Assembly (NCBI GenBank): GCA_945888535.1
Contig: CAMDAN010000016.1
Location: 1-35,357, forward strand
Length of the DNA stretch: 35,357 nucleotides
Direction: 5' to 3'
Origin: Bordetella parapertussis
GTDB taxonomy: Bacteria > Pseudomonadota > Gammaproteobacteria > Burkholderiales > Burkholderiaceae_C
Position numbers and translations under genes: made by a program. Of the stretch, positions 23,516 through 31,790 are shown piece by piece; position 1 is the stretch's first letter, and each line of letters begins with the position of its first letter. The notes beneath the pieces are model-generated. The model worked only from the letters and a program-made list of their open reading frames with translations, did not search any database and was not told the DNA's origin.

Positions 23516-24469
23516 ATGCACAAGACTGGTTTTTTTACCCACCCGGCTTGCCGTCAGCATGACATGGGGGCCGGACACCCGGAGTGTCCGCAACGATTGG
23601 ATGCCATTGCTGACCGCTTGCTCTCTAGCGGGGTGTTGGATGTATTAGACCAACGTACCGCGCCTGCAGCGCCCATCAATGATTTAGAACTGGCCCATGG
23701 CCGAATGCATATCGCTTCGCTGCGCGGCCTCACCGACAGTTTGCGTGACGACATCGCAGCCGGTGGCCCCACGCACACGCCCATTGACCCCGACACCACC
23801 ATGAATATTCATACGTGGGAAGCGGCTTTGAGCGCGGCAGGCGCGGCCTTGGCGGCCACAGACGCGGTGATTGCGGGTGAACTTGAAAATGCGTTTTGCT
23901 CGGTGCGTCCGCCGGGTCACCATGCCTGCCATGACAAAGCCATGGGTTTTTGCTTTTTTAATAACGTCGCGATTGCCGCCCGCTACGCTTTAGAGCGCCA
24001 CGGTTTGCAACGGGTGGCCATCATTGACTTTGATGTCCACCACGGTAATGGCACGGAAGACATTGTCAGCGGCGACGAGCGTATTTTGATGTTGAGCTTT
24101 TTTCAGCACCCTTTCTACCCCTACAGTGACGCACTCTCGACCTCCAACAACATGGTGAACGTGCCTGTGCCTGCGTACTCTAAAGGTGATGTGGTTCGCG
24201 CTTTGGTACAAGAACAATGGATGGCGCGGTTAGACGCATTCGCTCCTGAAATGATTTTTATCAGTGCTGGTTTTGACGCCCATCGCGAAGACGACTTAGG
24301 GCAAATGGGTTTGGTTGAAAGTGATTACGCTTGGCTCACCACCCAAATCAAAAACGTTGCGCTAAAGCACGCCAAAGGCCGCATTGTCTCTTGCCTTGAG
24401 GGCGGCTACCATTTAGATGCTTTGGCCCGCAGCGTGGAAGCCCACCTTCGCGTACTGGCAGACGTTTAA
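23516..24469 (+). CDS. Histone deacetylase-like amidohydrolase (class II HDAC/acetylpolyamine amidohydrolase family)
   Basis: The 317-residue protein has the full zinc-dependent deacetylase motif set. These are RPPGHHACHD with the catalytic histidine pair H135-H136, GFCFFNNVAIAARYAL, the metal-ligand motif D171-F-D173-V-H175-H176-G-N-G, FISAGFDAHREDDLG with a further aspartate ligand, and a C-terminal LEGGYHLDAL carrying the catalytic tyrosine position. Bacterial relatives deacetylate acetylpolyamines, acetylated short-chain substrates or acetyl-lysine proteins. The substrate cannot be told from sequence. It lies 20 nt upstream of the mechanosensitive channel gene, and the two may be co-transcribed. 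Confidence 0.9.
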   Translation: MHKTGFFTHPACRQHDMGAGHPECPQRLDAIADRLLSSGVLDVLDQRTAPAAPINDLELAHGRMHIASLRGLTDSLRDDIAAGGPTHTPIDPDTTMNIHTWEAALSAAGAALAATDAVIAGELENAFCSVRPPGHHACHDKAMGFCFFNNVAIAARYALERHGLQRVAIIDFDVHHGNGTEDIVSGDERILMLSFFQHPFYPYSDALSTSNNMVNVPVPAYSKGDVVRALVQEQWMARLDAFAPEMIFISAGFDAHREDDLGQMGLVESDYAWLTTQIKNVALKHAKGRIVSCLEGGYHLDALARSVEAHLRVLADV

Positions 24470-24489
24470 TTTTTTTGTATTCTTGAACC

Positions 24490-25767
24490 ATGACCACTTT
24501 GACCCACGTGAGCGCCCCTCGGCCCATGGATGACTTTGAAGGCTGGCTTGCCGCCTTTACCCAGCCCACGGTGGTTTTGGAATTGGTGGTTTTAGCCATG
24601 TGCGTTGGCTTGGCTTGGTTGGCGGTGGTGGGCTTGCGCAAATCCATCGGTTGGTCGGAGCGTTCGATTTGGTTTGGTCGCAATGACTTAGACGGCGTGT
24701 TGTTTCCTTTGGTACTTTTATGCCTTGGGTTTGCAGCGCGGATCGTGGTGGACCGCTACACAAACGCCGCCGTTTTGACCTTGGCGATTCCTGTTTTAGT
24801 GGCGCTGGTGGTGATCCGAACGGGCGTCAAAGTCTTGCAAGTGGCTTTCGCGCAAGCCCAATGGGTTCGCGCTTTGGAGCAAACCTTGTCGTGGGTTGCT
24901 TGGGTGGCCATGGTCATGTGGGTCAGCGGCTTGTTGCCCATGGTGCTTAATGAGTTAGACCAAATCAGTTGGAAAGTCGGCGGCTCCCAACTCTCGGTAC
25001 GTAATATTTTGGAAGGCATCGTATCTGCCAGCGCGGTGCTGATCATCACGCTTTGGATTTCCTCCGGTATTGAATCGCGGCTTCTGCGCTCGGCCACTGG
25101 CGACGCGCTCTCTTTGCGAAAAGCTGTGAGCAACGCCACCCGCGCTTTGCTTTTGTTTTTGGGCTTGATCTTGGCCTTGTCGATTGTCGGTATTGACCTC
25201 ACCGCGCTGTCGGTATTGGGCGGTGCGGTGGGTGTCGGTATTGGTTTTGGATTGCAAAAGTTAGCGGCCAACTACGTGAGTGGTTTTGTGATTTTGGCTG
25301 AGCGCAGCTTGCGTATTGGCGACCATGTGCGGGTGGATGGATTTGAAGGCATGGTGACTGAGATCAACGCCCGCTTTACCGTGGTGCGTTCGCAAACGGG
25401 CCGCGAATCCATCGTTCCCAACGAAATGCTGGTCAGCAGTCGGGTTGAAAATCTCTCCTTGGCTGATTCCGTGGTGTACCAAAGCACCAAGGTGCAAGTG
25501 GGCTACGACAGCGATGTCGCGCAAGTCATTGCGCTTCTGACCCAAGCCGCCTTGGCGCAGCCCCGGGTCTTGCGTGATCCTGAGCCGACGGTTCAATTAT
25601 CCGAGTTTGCGCCCGATGGCTTGGAATTTACCGTGGTGTATTGGATTAATGACCTTCAAAATGGCCAGGGCAATTTGCGCTCTGACATCAACATGGCCAT
25701 CCTTGCGGCCCTGCGCCAAAACAGCATAGATATCCCCTTTCCCCAGCAGGTTGTTCATAACCGCTAA
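24490..25767 (+). CDS. Mechanosensitive ion channel family protein (MscS-type)
   Basis: The 425-residue protein has several N-terminal transmembrane segments (about 30-55, 75-95, 95-115, 135-155, 175-195, 220-240). A pore-lining TM3-like helix follows with the G/A packing pattern VLGGAVGVGIGFGLQKLAANYVSG (written in two overlapping parts, about 240-263). The beta domain follows with LRIGDHVRVDGFEGMVTEI and RTVVRSQTGRESIVPN-like sequence, then the C-terminal alpha/beta domain. MscS channels open under membrane tension and release solutes on hypo-osmotic shock. The extra N-terminal helices make it larger than E. coli MscS (286 residues). It follows the deacetylase gene by 20 nt. Confidence 0.9.
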   Translation: MTTLTHVSAPRPMDDFEGWLAAFTQPTVVLELVVLAMCVGLAWLAVVGLRKSIGWSERSIWFGRNDLDGVLFPLVLLCLGFAARIVVDRYTNAAVLTLAIPVLVALVVIRTGVKVLQVAFAQAQWVRALEQTLSWVAWVAMVMWVSGLLPMVLNELDQISWKVGGSQLSVRNILEGIVSASAVLIITLWISSGIESRLLRSATGDALSLRKAVSNATRALLLFLGLILALSIVGIDLTALSVLGGAVGVGIGFGLQKLAANYVSGFVILAERSLRIGDHVRVDGFEGMVTEINARFTVVRSQTGRESIVPNEMLVSSRVENLSLADSVVYQSTKVQVGYDSDVAQVIALLTQAALAQPRVLRDPEPTVQLSEFAPDGLEFTVVYWINDLQNGQGNLRSDINMAILAALRQNSIDIPFPQQVVHNR

Positions 25768-25799
25768 CTTTAGGGGTAGAACTTCAATCAAAAAAACAG

Positions 25800-25814
25800 T
25801 ACACTGGTGTATTG
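25800..25814. promoter_or_regulatory. Candidate TetR-type operator upstream of the fadD-like gene
   Basis: TACAC (25800-25804) and GTGTA (25807-25811) form an inverted repeat about 30 nt before the fadD-like start. The 15-mer TACACTGGTGTATTG matches the palindrome in the TetR/sulfatase gap (33553-33567, TACATTTGTGTATGG) at 12 of 15 positions with identical spacing. This suggests control by the TetR protein encoded at 32875-33489. Confidence 0.45.
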
Positions 25815-25842
25815 TTTGAAAAACCTGAGTTCTGAAAACCCT

Positions 25843-27516
25843 ATGGACCCTATTTGGATTAAGCGCTACCCCCCTGGCGTGCCGGCAACGATTGATGCCG
25901 ATGGCTTGGGGACTATTGCGGATTATTTTGACGATGCCGTCAATTTGTACGCCGACCGCCGCGCGTTTATCAGTGGGTCAACCGGCGTCGAATTCACCTA
26001 CAGCGAGCTCGATGTCTTAACGCATCAATTAGCCGCTTACTTTCAGTCAGTATTAAAGCTTCCCGCGGGCAGCCGCGTGGCAGTGATGATGCCTAACTTG
26101 CTGCAATACCCGGTTTGCCTTTTTGGTTTGCTGCGGGCGGGCTATGTCGTCGTCAACGTGAATCCGCAGTACACCCCGCGCGAGCTAGAGCATCAACTCA
26201 AAGACTCGGGTGCCCTCGCGATGGTGGTGGTTGAATTGTTTGCCCATACCTTGGCTAAAGTCATTGACAAAACCCAGGTCAAACATGTGATCGTCACGGG
26301 CTTGGCCGACATGATGCCAACCATTAAACGCGCAATTGCCAACTTTGTGATTCACAAGGTGAAGAAGTTGGTTCCTGCCTACGACTTACCCGGCAGCGTC
26401 AGTTTTCTCTCGGCTTTACAACAAGGCGCTAAAGCCAGCTTCAAGCCCGTGGCATTGAAGGCGAACGACCTCGCGTTTTTGCAGTACACCGGGGGTACCA
26501 CAGGCCTGTCTAAAGGCGCAATGCTCAGCCATCGCAACGTGCTGGCCAATGTGAAGCAAGGCAGGGTCTGGAGTGATCCGTTTATTGACCCGAGCCAAGA
26601 CCTCATCAGCATCACCGCGATTCCGCTGTACCACATCTTCGCCTTAAGCTCATGCTTGAGCTTTATTGGTATGGGTGGCACCAACGTGTTGGTTGCCGAT
26701 CCGCGTGACATTCCTGGCTTTATCAAAGTGTTGGCGAAGTACAAGTTTGTTTCTTTGCCTGCAGTCAACACTCTATTCAACGGCTTGCTTAACGATCCTA
26801 GTTTTGCCAAGGTCGATTTCAGCCAGTTGCGATTGGCCGTCGGCGGGGGCGCTGCGGTTCAACGCGCGGTTGCTGAGCGCTGGCAAGCGCTGACCAAAGC
26901 GCCTTTGATCGAAGGCTACGGTTTGACCGAGTGCTCGCCTACGGTCACAGTGAATCCCTTTGACCTGGCCGAATTTTCAGGCAGCATTGGCTTGCCTTTG
27001 CCTTCTACCGAAGTCTCTATACGCAACGCCGAAGGCCACGAGCTTCCGATTGGACAAGCAGGCGAATTGTGTGTTCGCGGCCCACAGGTGATGCAAGGGT
27101 ATTGGCAGCGTCCTAAAGAGACGGCTGAAGTGATGACGGCGGATGGTTTCCTTCGCACTGGCGACGTAGCTGTGATGGACGAGCAAGGGTTCTTGAAAAT
27201 TGTAGACCGCCTGAAAGACATGATTTTGGTGTCGGGCTTTAACGTTTATCCCAATGAGATTGAAGACGTGGTGATGATGCACCCCGGTGTGATGGAAGTG
27301 GCTGCGGTGGGGCAGGTCAGCGAAGCCACAGGGGAAGCGGTCAAAATTTTTGTAGTTAAAAAGTCACCCGCGCTGACCGAAGACATGGTTTTGGCCCATT
27401 GCCGCGAGCACTTAACGGCTTACAAAGTGCCACGAGAAATTGAGTTTTTAAATGAGTTACCCAAGAGCAACGTGGGTAAGATTTTGCGGCGCGAATTGCG
27501 CCAGCGTCAAGCGTAG
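25843..27516 (+). CDS. fadD: Long-chain acyl-CoA ligase (AMP-forming), FadD-like
   Basis: The 557-residue protein is an ANL-superfamily adenylating enzyme that activates fatty acids with ATP and CoA. It starts with MDPIWIKRYPPGVPATID, typical of FadD. It then has the AMP-binding motif YTGGTTGLSKGAMLSH near 220, EGYGLTECSP near 365, YWQRPKETAEVMTADGFLRTGDVA near 427-450 (in two pieces), DRLKDMILVSGFNVYPNEIE near 465, and the C-terminal lysine in LPKSNVGKILRREL. The frame is open from a GTG at 25807, but the family N-terminus fits the ATG at 25843. It is the first gene of a tight plus-strand cluster, 12 nt before the PF10118 gene. A palindromic motif lies upstream. Confidence 0.93.
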   Translation: MDPIWIKRYPPGVPATIDADGLGTIADYFDDAVNLYADRRAFISGSTGVEFTYSELDVLTHQLAAYFQSVLKLPAGSRVAVMMPNLLQYPVCLFGLLRAGYVVVNVNPQYTPRELEHQLKDSGALAMVVVELFAHTLAKVIDKTQVKHVIVTGLADMMPTIKRAIANFVIHKVKKLVPAYDLPGSVSFLSALQQGAKASFKPVALKANDLAFLQYTGGTTGLSKGAMLSHRNVLANVKQGRVWSDPFIDPSQDLISITAIPLYHIFALSSCLSFIGMGGTNVLVADPRDIPGFIKVLAKYKFVSLPAVNTLFNGLLNDPSFAKVDFSQLRLAVGGGAAVQRAVAERWQALTKAPLIEGYGLTECSPTVTVNPFDLAEFSGSIGLPLPSTEVSIRNAEGHELPIGQAGELCVRGPQVMQGYWQRPKETAEVMTADGFLRTGDVAVMDEQGFLKIVDRLKDMILVSGFNVYPNEIEDVVMMHPGVMEVAAVGQVSEATGEAVKIFVVKKSPALTEDMVLAHCREHLTAYKVPREIEFLNELPKSNVGKILRRELRQRQA

Positions 27517-27528
27517 AAAGGCACTGAA

Positions 27529-28359
27529 ATGACTGAGTTAGTGGTTAGAAAATTATTGGTAGATTTGACAACACCGTTTGCATCTCGCTGGAACGGCGGC
27601 GACGCGTTTCGCTCTGCTTTTTTTAGCGCCTTGTCGATGAGCTTTCCTGTGGGCGAGCAATACTTTATGGACTCCGTTCGCAACGGACTTAAAACATTGC
27701 CAGAAGATCAGCGCCAACGTTACGCCAAAGAGGTTCAGGGTTTTGTTGGACAAGAAGCAACCCACCGGCGTGTCCATGCCCTGTTCAACGGCCATTTAGA
27801 CAAGATGGGCTACCCCAACACGATTGAACAAAGAGCCATCGCCCGTATCAAAAAGCAAGCGCACCTTGATCCGCGTATGCACGTCGCAGCCACCGCTGCG
27901 ACAGAACACTTTACTGCGCTGTTTGCCGATTGGATGCTGCGCCACCCTGAGGCCCTTGAAGGGGCGGAGCAGCGTTTGCAAACCCTGTGGTTGTGGCACA
28001 GCGCTGAAGAGTCCGAGCACCGCAGTACTGCTTTTGACATGTACCAAGCGATGGGTGGAAATCATGTTTGGCGCGTTCGGTCTTTTTACTATGTGAGCGT
28101 GATCTTTATGTGGGATTTGGCGCGTCAAACGGTGCGTAACCTTTGGCATGATGGCAGTCTTTTTAAGTGGAGTACTTGGCGCAGCGGCGCGAAGATGTTG
28201 TTTGCAAAAGACGGTTTGATGCGTAGCAATATTCCCCATTGGAAAGATTACCTGCGTCCTGATTTTCATCCTGAGCAACACGATGCGAGTCGTTCGCAAG
28301 CGTGGCTTCGCGATAACACGGAGTATTTTGTCCCTGTGACCGCCGCTGCTGGCGCATAA
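27529..28359 (+). CDS. Metal-dependent hydrolase family protein (PF10118-like)
   Basis: The 276-residue, largely helical protein resembles the PF10118 (COG3687) predicted metal-dependent hydrolases. Conserved acidic and histidine motifs are VGQEATHRRVHALFN near residue 71, ATEHFTALFADWMLRHPE near 123, and WHSAEESEHRSTAFDMYQAMGG near 155. The E-x-x-H pairs are laid out like a ferritin-like di-iron or zinc helical bundle. Biochemical function is not established for the family. It begins 12 nt after the acyl-CoA ligase stop and 11 nt before the next gene, so it is probably co-transcribed. Neighbourhood with fadD suggests a lipid-related role, which is inference. Confidence 0.82.
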   Translation: MTELVVRKLLVDLTTPFASRWNGGDAFRSAFFSALSMSFPVGEQYFMDSVRNGLKTLPEDQRQRYAKEVQGFVGQEATHRRVHALFNGHLDKMGYPNTIEQRAIARIKKQAHLDPRMHVAATAATEHFTALFADWMLRHPEALEGAEQRLQTLWLWHSAEESEHRSTAFDMYQAMGGNHVWRVRSFYYVSVIFMWDLARQTVRNLWHDGSLFKWSTWRSGAKMLFAKDGLMRSNIPHWKDYLRPDFHPEQHDASRSQAWLRDNTEYFVPVTAAAGA

Positions 28360-28370
28360 AGTGAGATCGT

Positions 28371-28985
28371 ATGAGTGCACTGTGGCTGATTATCCTGACA
28401 GCCATCGTGCTGTTCATCGTATTTTTTCTTTGGTACGGCGGCAACGGTTCTCCAATGTCTGCACAAGAGAAAGAGCAGTGGCTTTTGAAATGCCACACGA
28501 TCTATACAGGAACAGAACACGCGCATTTAATTCCTGATGCCCAGAGGCTGCTTGACAGTGACGACGGCAAAGAGTTCATCATGCACAACTGTGTGCGCTA
28601 CCGGCCTAAGGCGCTTTATCCCGAGGGCTCGGGGTATGGGCCTGACCCACGCGCGGCGGATATGCGCTACGGCAGAATTATTTTTCCTCGTTTGTTGCGC
28701 TATGCGAGTCACCCGGTCTTTGTCGGCCGTCGCATGGGCGGCTTCATGGACTACGAAGGCGCCCCCGAGTGGCACTACGTCGCCATGGTGCGTTACCGCA
28801 GCCGCCGTGATTTTTTCAAATCTTTTATTCGTGAGAATGACAACGCAGTGATCCACAAATGGGCCGCCGTAGGCCAGACCCATGTGTTTCCTGTTCAGTC
28901 AGTGATTAGTTTTATCTGGGTGCGTTGCGCTGTTGCCGTTTTGCTAGCGGTTTTCGCTGATGTGGCGATACGACTGTTCGCCTAA
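28371..28985 (+). CDS. Hypothetical membrane protein with a TM segment at each end
   Basis: I do not recognise this 204-residue product. It begins with a hydrophobic segment (LWLIILTAIVLFIVFFLWY, about 4-22) and ends with another (VRCAVAVLLAVFADVAIRLF, about 181-203). Between them is a soluble domain. Part of this, from about residue 128 (WHYVAMVRYRSRRDFFKSF), resembles the strand-helix pattern of dimeric alpha/beta-barrel (ABM/EthD-like) proteins. That resemblance is weak and by eye. It lies 11 nt after the PF10118 gene and 20 nt before the GST gene, so it belongs to the same cluster. Confidence 0.75.
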   Translation: MSALWLIILTAIVLFIVFFLWYGGNGSPMSAQEKEQWLLKCHTIYTGTEHAHLIPDAQRLLDSDDGKEFIMHNCVRYRPKALYPEGSGYGPDPRAADMRYGRIIFPRLLRYASHPVFVGRRMGGFMDYEGAPEWHYVAMVRYRSRRDFFKSFIRENDNAVIHKWAAVGQTHVFPVQSVISFIWVRCAVAVLLAVFADVAIRLFA

Positions 28986-29005
28986 TTCCCAAGCCTTTTC
29001 AAAAA

Positions 29006-30043
29006 ATGCTGCCAATTCCTTTCAAAGGAGCGCCTGGCTCTCCTTACACCCGAAAAATGCTGGCGCTCATGCGCTATCGCCATATTCCTTATCGGTATTT
29101 GGTCGGAACCCATGCCGATACCTTGGGGTTTCCCAAGCCTGCGGTAGAACTTTTGCCTACGTTTTATCTGCCCAATGCGGCCGGGGACATCCAAGCCGTG
29201 ACGGATTCCACCCCCTTGATTCGGCGCTTGGAGAATGATGTTCCGGGGCGCAGTGTGATTCCCAAAGACCCCGCTCTTGCCTTCTTGGATGCGTTGCTGG
29301 AAGACTTTGCAGACGAATGGGTGACCAAAGCGATGTTTCATTACCGCTGGAGTTTTGCGCCTGACATCGAGAAAGCCAGTGGCACCCTGCCAGCCCACTT
29401 TGTTGGAATCACCGCCCCCGAGGCGCAGTTGCAAGCGCTCAAAGTTCAATTTTCACAGCGGCAAATTTCTCGACTCCCCGTGGTTGGCTCTAACCCCACC
29501 ACCGCCCAGCTGATTGAGTCTGCTTACACGCGTTTGGTGCAATTATTGGACGAGCATTTTCGAGAATTTCCATTCCTGCTTGGGAGTCGGCCCGCTGCCT
29601 GTGACTTTGCGATGTACGGCCAGCTCTCGCAGTTAGTGTTGGTGGAGCCAACGTCAATGGCTTTGACATTACGCCTCTCCCCACGGGTCGTGGCTTGGGT
29701 TGGTTGGATGGAAGATCTGTCGGGTTGGGAGCCTGAACCTAAAGCAGAGGGCTGGGTTTCTCTTGAATCCTTGCCACCAAGCCTCATGCATCTTTTGGTT
29801 GAACTTTCCTTGGGCTATGTCCCATTGATGATCGCCAATGCCAAAGCTTTGAGTAAGCAATCGAAGCAAGTTGAGGTTCAGCTCAACGAGGGGCTTTGGA
29901 CACAGGCCACGGTTCCTTACCAAGGAAAATGTCTGCGTTGGCTGCGCGAGCAGTTTTCGAGTTTGAATAGCGCTGACCAATTGCAGTGCCGAGAAATGTT
30001 AAAAACTACGGGCTGTATTTCCCTGATTGAAGAAGTGATTTAG
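29006..30043 (+). CDS. Glutathione S-transferase family protein
   Basis: The 345-residue protein opens with a thioredoxin-like GST N-terminal domain: LPIPFKGAPGSPYTRKMLAL, then LPTFYLPNAAGDIQAVTDSTPLIRRLE with the glutathione-site D-S-T in place of the usual E-S. A helical C-terminal domain follows, with a late GSRPAACDFAMYGQLSQL segment (about 192-209) that is typical of GST C-domains. It is longer than most GSTs (about 210-230 residues), with a C-terminal extension from about 225. Reaction and substrate are unknown. Possibilities are conjugation, isomerisation or ring/ether cleavage. It is the last of four tightly packed genes starting with fadD, with an 82-nt gap before the sulfatase. Confidence 0.82.
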   Translation: MLPIPFKGAPGSPYTRKMLALMRYRHIPYRYLVGTHADTLGFPKPAVELLPTFYLPNAAGDIQAVTDSTPLIRRLENDVPGRSVIPKDPALAFLDALLEDFADEWVTKAMFHYRWSFAPDIEKASGTLPAHFVGITAPEAQLQALKVQFSQRQISRLPVVGSNPTTAQLIESAYTRLVQLLDEHFREFPFLLGSRPAACDFAMYGQLSQLVLVEPTSMALTLRLSPRVVAWVGWMEDLSGWEPEPKAEGWVSLESLPPSLMHLLVELSLGYVPLMIANAKALSKQSKQVEVQLNEGLWTQATVPYQGKCLRWLREQFSSLNSADQLQCREMLKTTGCISLIEEVI

Positions 30044-30125
30044 CCTTTGGAAGACCGTTAGCCCCTTGGTGACATTGAGATCGAATGGGCTTTGTCACAA
30101 TACAAAAAAATAGCAGGAGACTGTC

Positions 30126-31790
30126 TTGAAACGTATTCATAAAATTGGGGTTGCCTTACTCATCTTGGCGTCCTTGGCCGCGGTGGTTTACGCCAATCGA
30201 ATCTATGTGCTTCAGTACTCCTTAGGTTGGTACGCCGACATACGGCACCCGCGTGGGCCCTACCAAGAAGTACCTTGGGTTCAAGGCCCGCTCAAGGAGG
30301 CCGCACCCCTCGCCCAAAGACCGCCCAATATCATCGTCATCATGGTCGATGATCTCGGTATCAACGATGTCTCTACCCACGGCGGTGGCCACACTTCCGA
30401 AGGCGTTCCCACCCCGAATATTGATTCCATCGCCCGCGATGGTGTGCGCTTTGACCAAGGCTACGCTGGCAGCGCCGTATGTACCGTTTCTCGGGCTGCT
30501 TTAATGACGGGGCGCTACCCTTGGCGGTTTGGCGTGGAGTTCACCCCCTTGCCGGGCGCAATGGCTCGGGTTGCGGGTGAGTTGTACTCTGACCCGAAGC
30601 GCATTCACCCCGTCATGATTGACAAAGTGGCGGCAAAAGATGCCAAAGATTTCAATGATTTAGGGATGCCAGGCTCGGAAGTCACCATGGCAGAAGCCCT
30701 CAAGGCGCAGGGTTACCACACCATGCATGTAGGCAAATGGCATTTGGGAAGCACCCCAGAAATGCGACCCAACAACCAAGGCTTTGACGAAACCGTGTTC
30801 ATGGAAAGCGGTTTGTATCTGCCCCAAAAAGATCCGCGCGTGGTCAACTCCAAACAGGACTTTGACCCGATTGATAAATTCCTGTGGCCCAACATGCGCT
30901 TTGGCGTGAGTTACAACAACGGCAAATGGTTTGAGCCCAATAAGTACCTCACCGACTACTTTACGGATGAGGCGGTTACCGCCATCAAGCGCAACAAAAA
31001 CCAACCGTTTTTCCTCTTCTTGGCGCACTGGGGCGTGCACACGCCTTTGCAAGCGAGCACGGAAGATTACGACGCCTTGGCCCATATTCCAGACCACCGT
31101 CGTCGGGTCTATGCCGCCATGGTGCGTTCTGTCGATCGCAGCGTGGGCCGAGTATTGAAAACACTCAAAGACGAAGGAATCGATGACAACACCATGGTGG
31201 TTTTTATGAGCGACAACGGTGCGCCCGGCTACATCGGTATTCCAGATGTCAACCAGCCCTACCGCGGCTGGAAACTCACTTTCTTTGAGGGTGGAATTCG
31301 CGTGCCCTATGTTGCCAAATGGCCGGCCCAGATCAAAGCCGGAACCCACTACCAGCAGCCGATCAGCAATATCGACATCATGCCTACCGTGGTAGCCGCT
31401 GCGGGCGGAAAAATGGCAACGGATCGCCCTATTGATGGCGTAAACCTATTGCCGTTCTTGAGCGCTAACCCCACGGCCCAAGCCCAGCGTCCCTTGTTCT
31501 GGCGCGATGGCCCTTACCGCGCCATGCGCCACAAAAATTGGAAGTTAATTTCTTCCGAGATTCCTGCCAAAGATTGGTTGTTTAATTTAAGTACCGATCC
31601 CACCGAGCAAGTGAACTTGGCGATGCGAGAACCCGCAAAACTGGCCGAACTCAAGGCGGAGTTACAAGCCCACCACGCCAATATGCCGCCGCCGCGCTGG
31701 GCCTCATTTATCAAAATGTCTGTCAACATCGACAAGACGCTGGATCAACTCGACGGCCCGGGCGATGAGTACACCTACTGGAGCAACTAG
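30126..31790 (+). CDS. Membrane-anchored sulfatase (arylsulfatase family) with atypical C-T-V-S-R site
   Basis: The 554-residue protein is a type I sulfatase, hydrolysing sulfate esters through a formylglycine made from an active-site cysteine. An N-terminal basic stretch and hydrophobic helix (about 6-29) suggest an uncleaved signal anchor with a periplasmic catalytic domain. Metal ligands D75-D76 are in VDDLG, the key cysteine is C119 in CTVSRAALMTGR, HVGKWHLG lies near 201, and SDNGAPG near 363 gives the D-N pair. The usual recognition motif is C-x-P/A-x-R, whereas here position 3 is V121. The start is a TTG at 30126 with AGGAG just upstream. The C-terminal end overlaps the FGE gene by 26 nt, implying coupling. 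Confidence 0.92.
   Translation: MKRIHKIGVALLILASLAAVVYANRIYVLQYSLGWYADIRHPRGPYQEVPWVQGPLKEAAPLAQRPPNIIVIMVDDLGINDVSTHGGGHTSEGVPTPNIDSIARDGVRFDQGYAGSAVCTVSRAALMTGRYPWRFGVEFTPLPGAMARVAGELYSDPKRIHPVMIDKVAAKDAKDFNDLGMPGSEVTMAEALKAQGYHTMHVGKWHLGSTPEMRPNNQGFDETVFMESGLYLPQKDPRVVNSKQDFDPIDKFLWPNMRFGVSYNNGKWFEPNKYLTDYFTDEAVTAIKRNKNQPFFLFLAHWGVHTPLQASTEDYDALAHIPDHRRRVYAAMVRSVDRSVGRVLKTLKDEGIDDNTMVVFMSDNGAPGYIGIPDVNQPYRGWKLTFFEGGIRVPYVAKWPAQIKAGTHYQQPISNIDIMPTVVAAAGGKMATDRPIDGVNLLPFLSANPTAQAQRPLFWRDGPYRAMRHKNWKLISSEIPAKDWLFNLSTDPTEQVNLAMREPAKLAELKAELQAHHANMPPPRWASFIKMSVNIDKTLDQLDGPGDEYTYWSN

Noticed and set aside
30091..30112. Inverted repeat TTTGT-N6-ACAAA and an 11/15 match to the TetR-like motif before the first sulfatase
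   Set aside because: The region is AT-rich, only one half-site is preserved, and the match could easily be chance. Not counted as a third operator.
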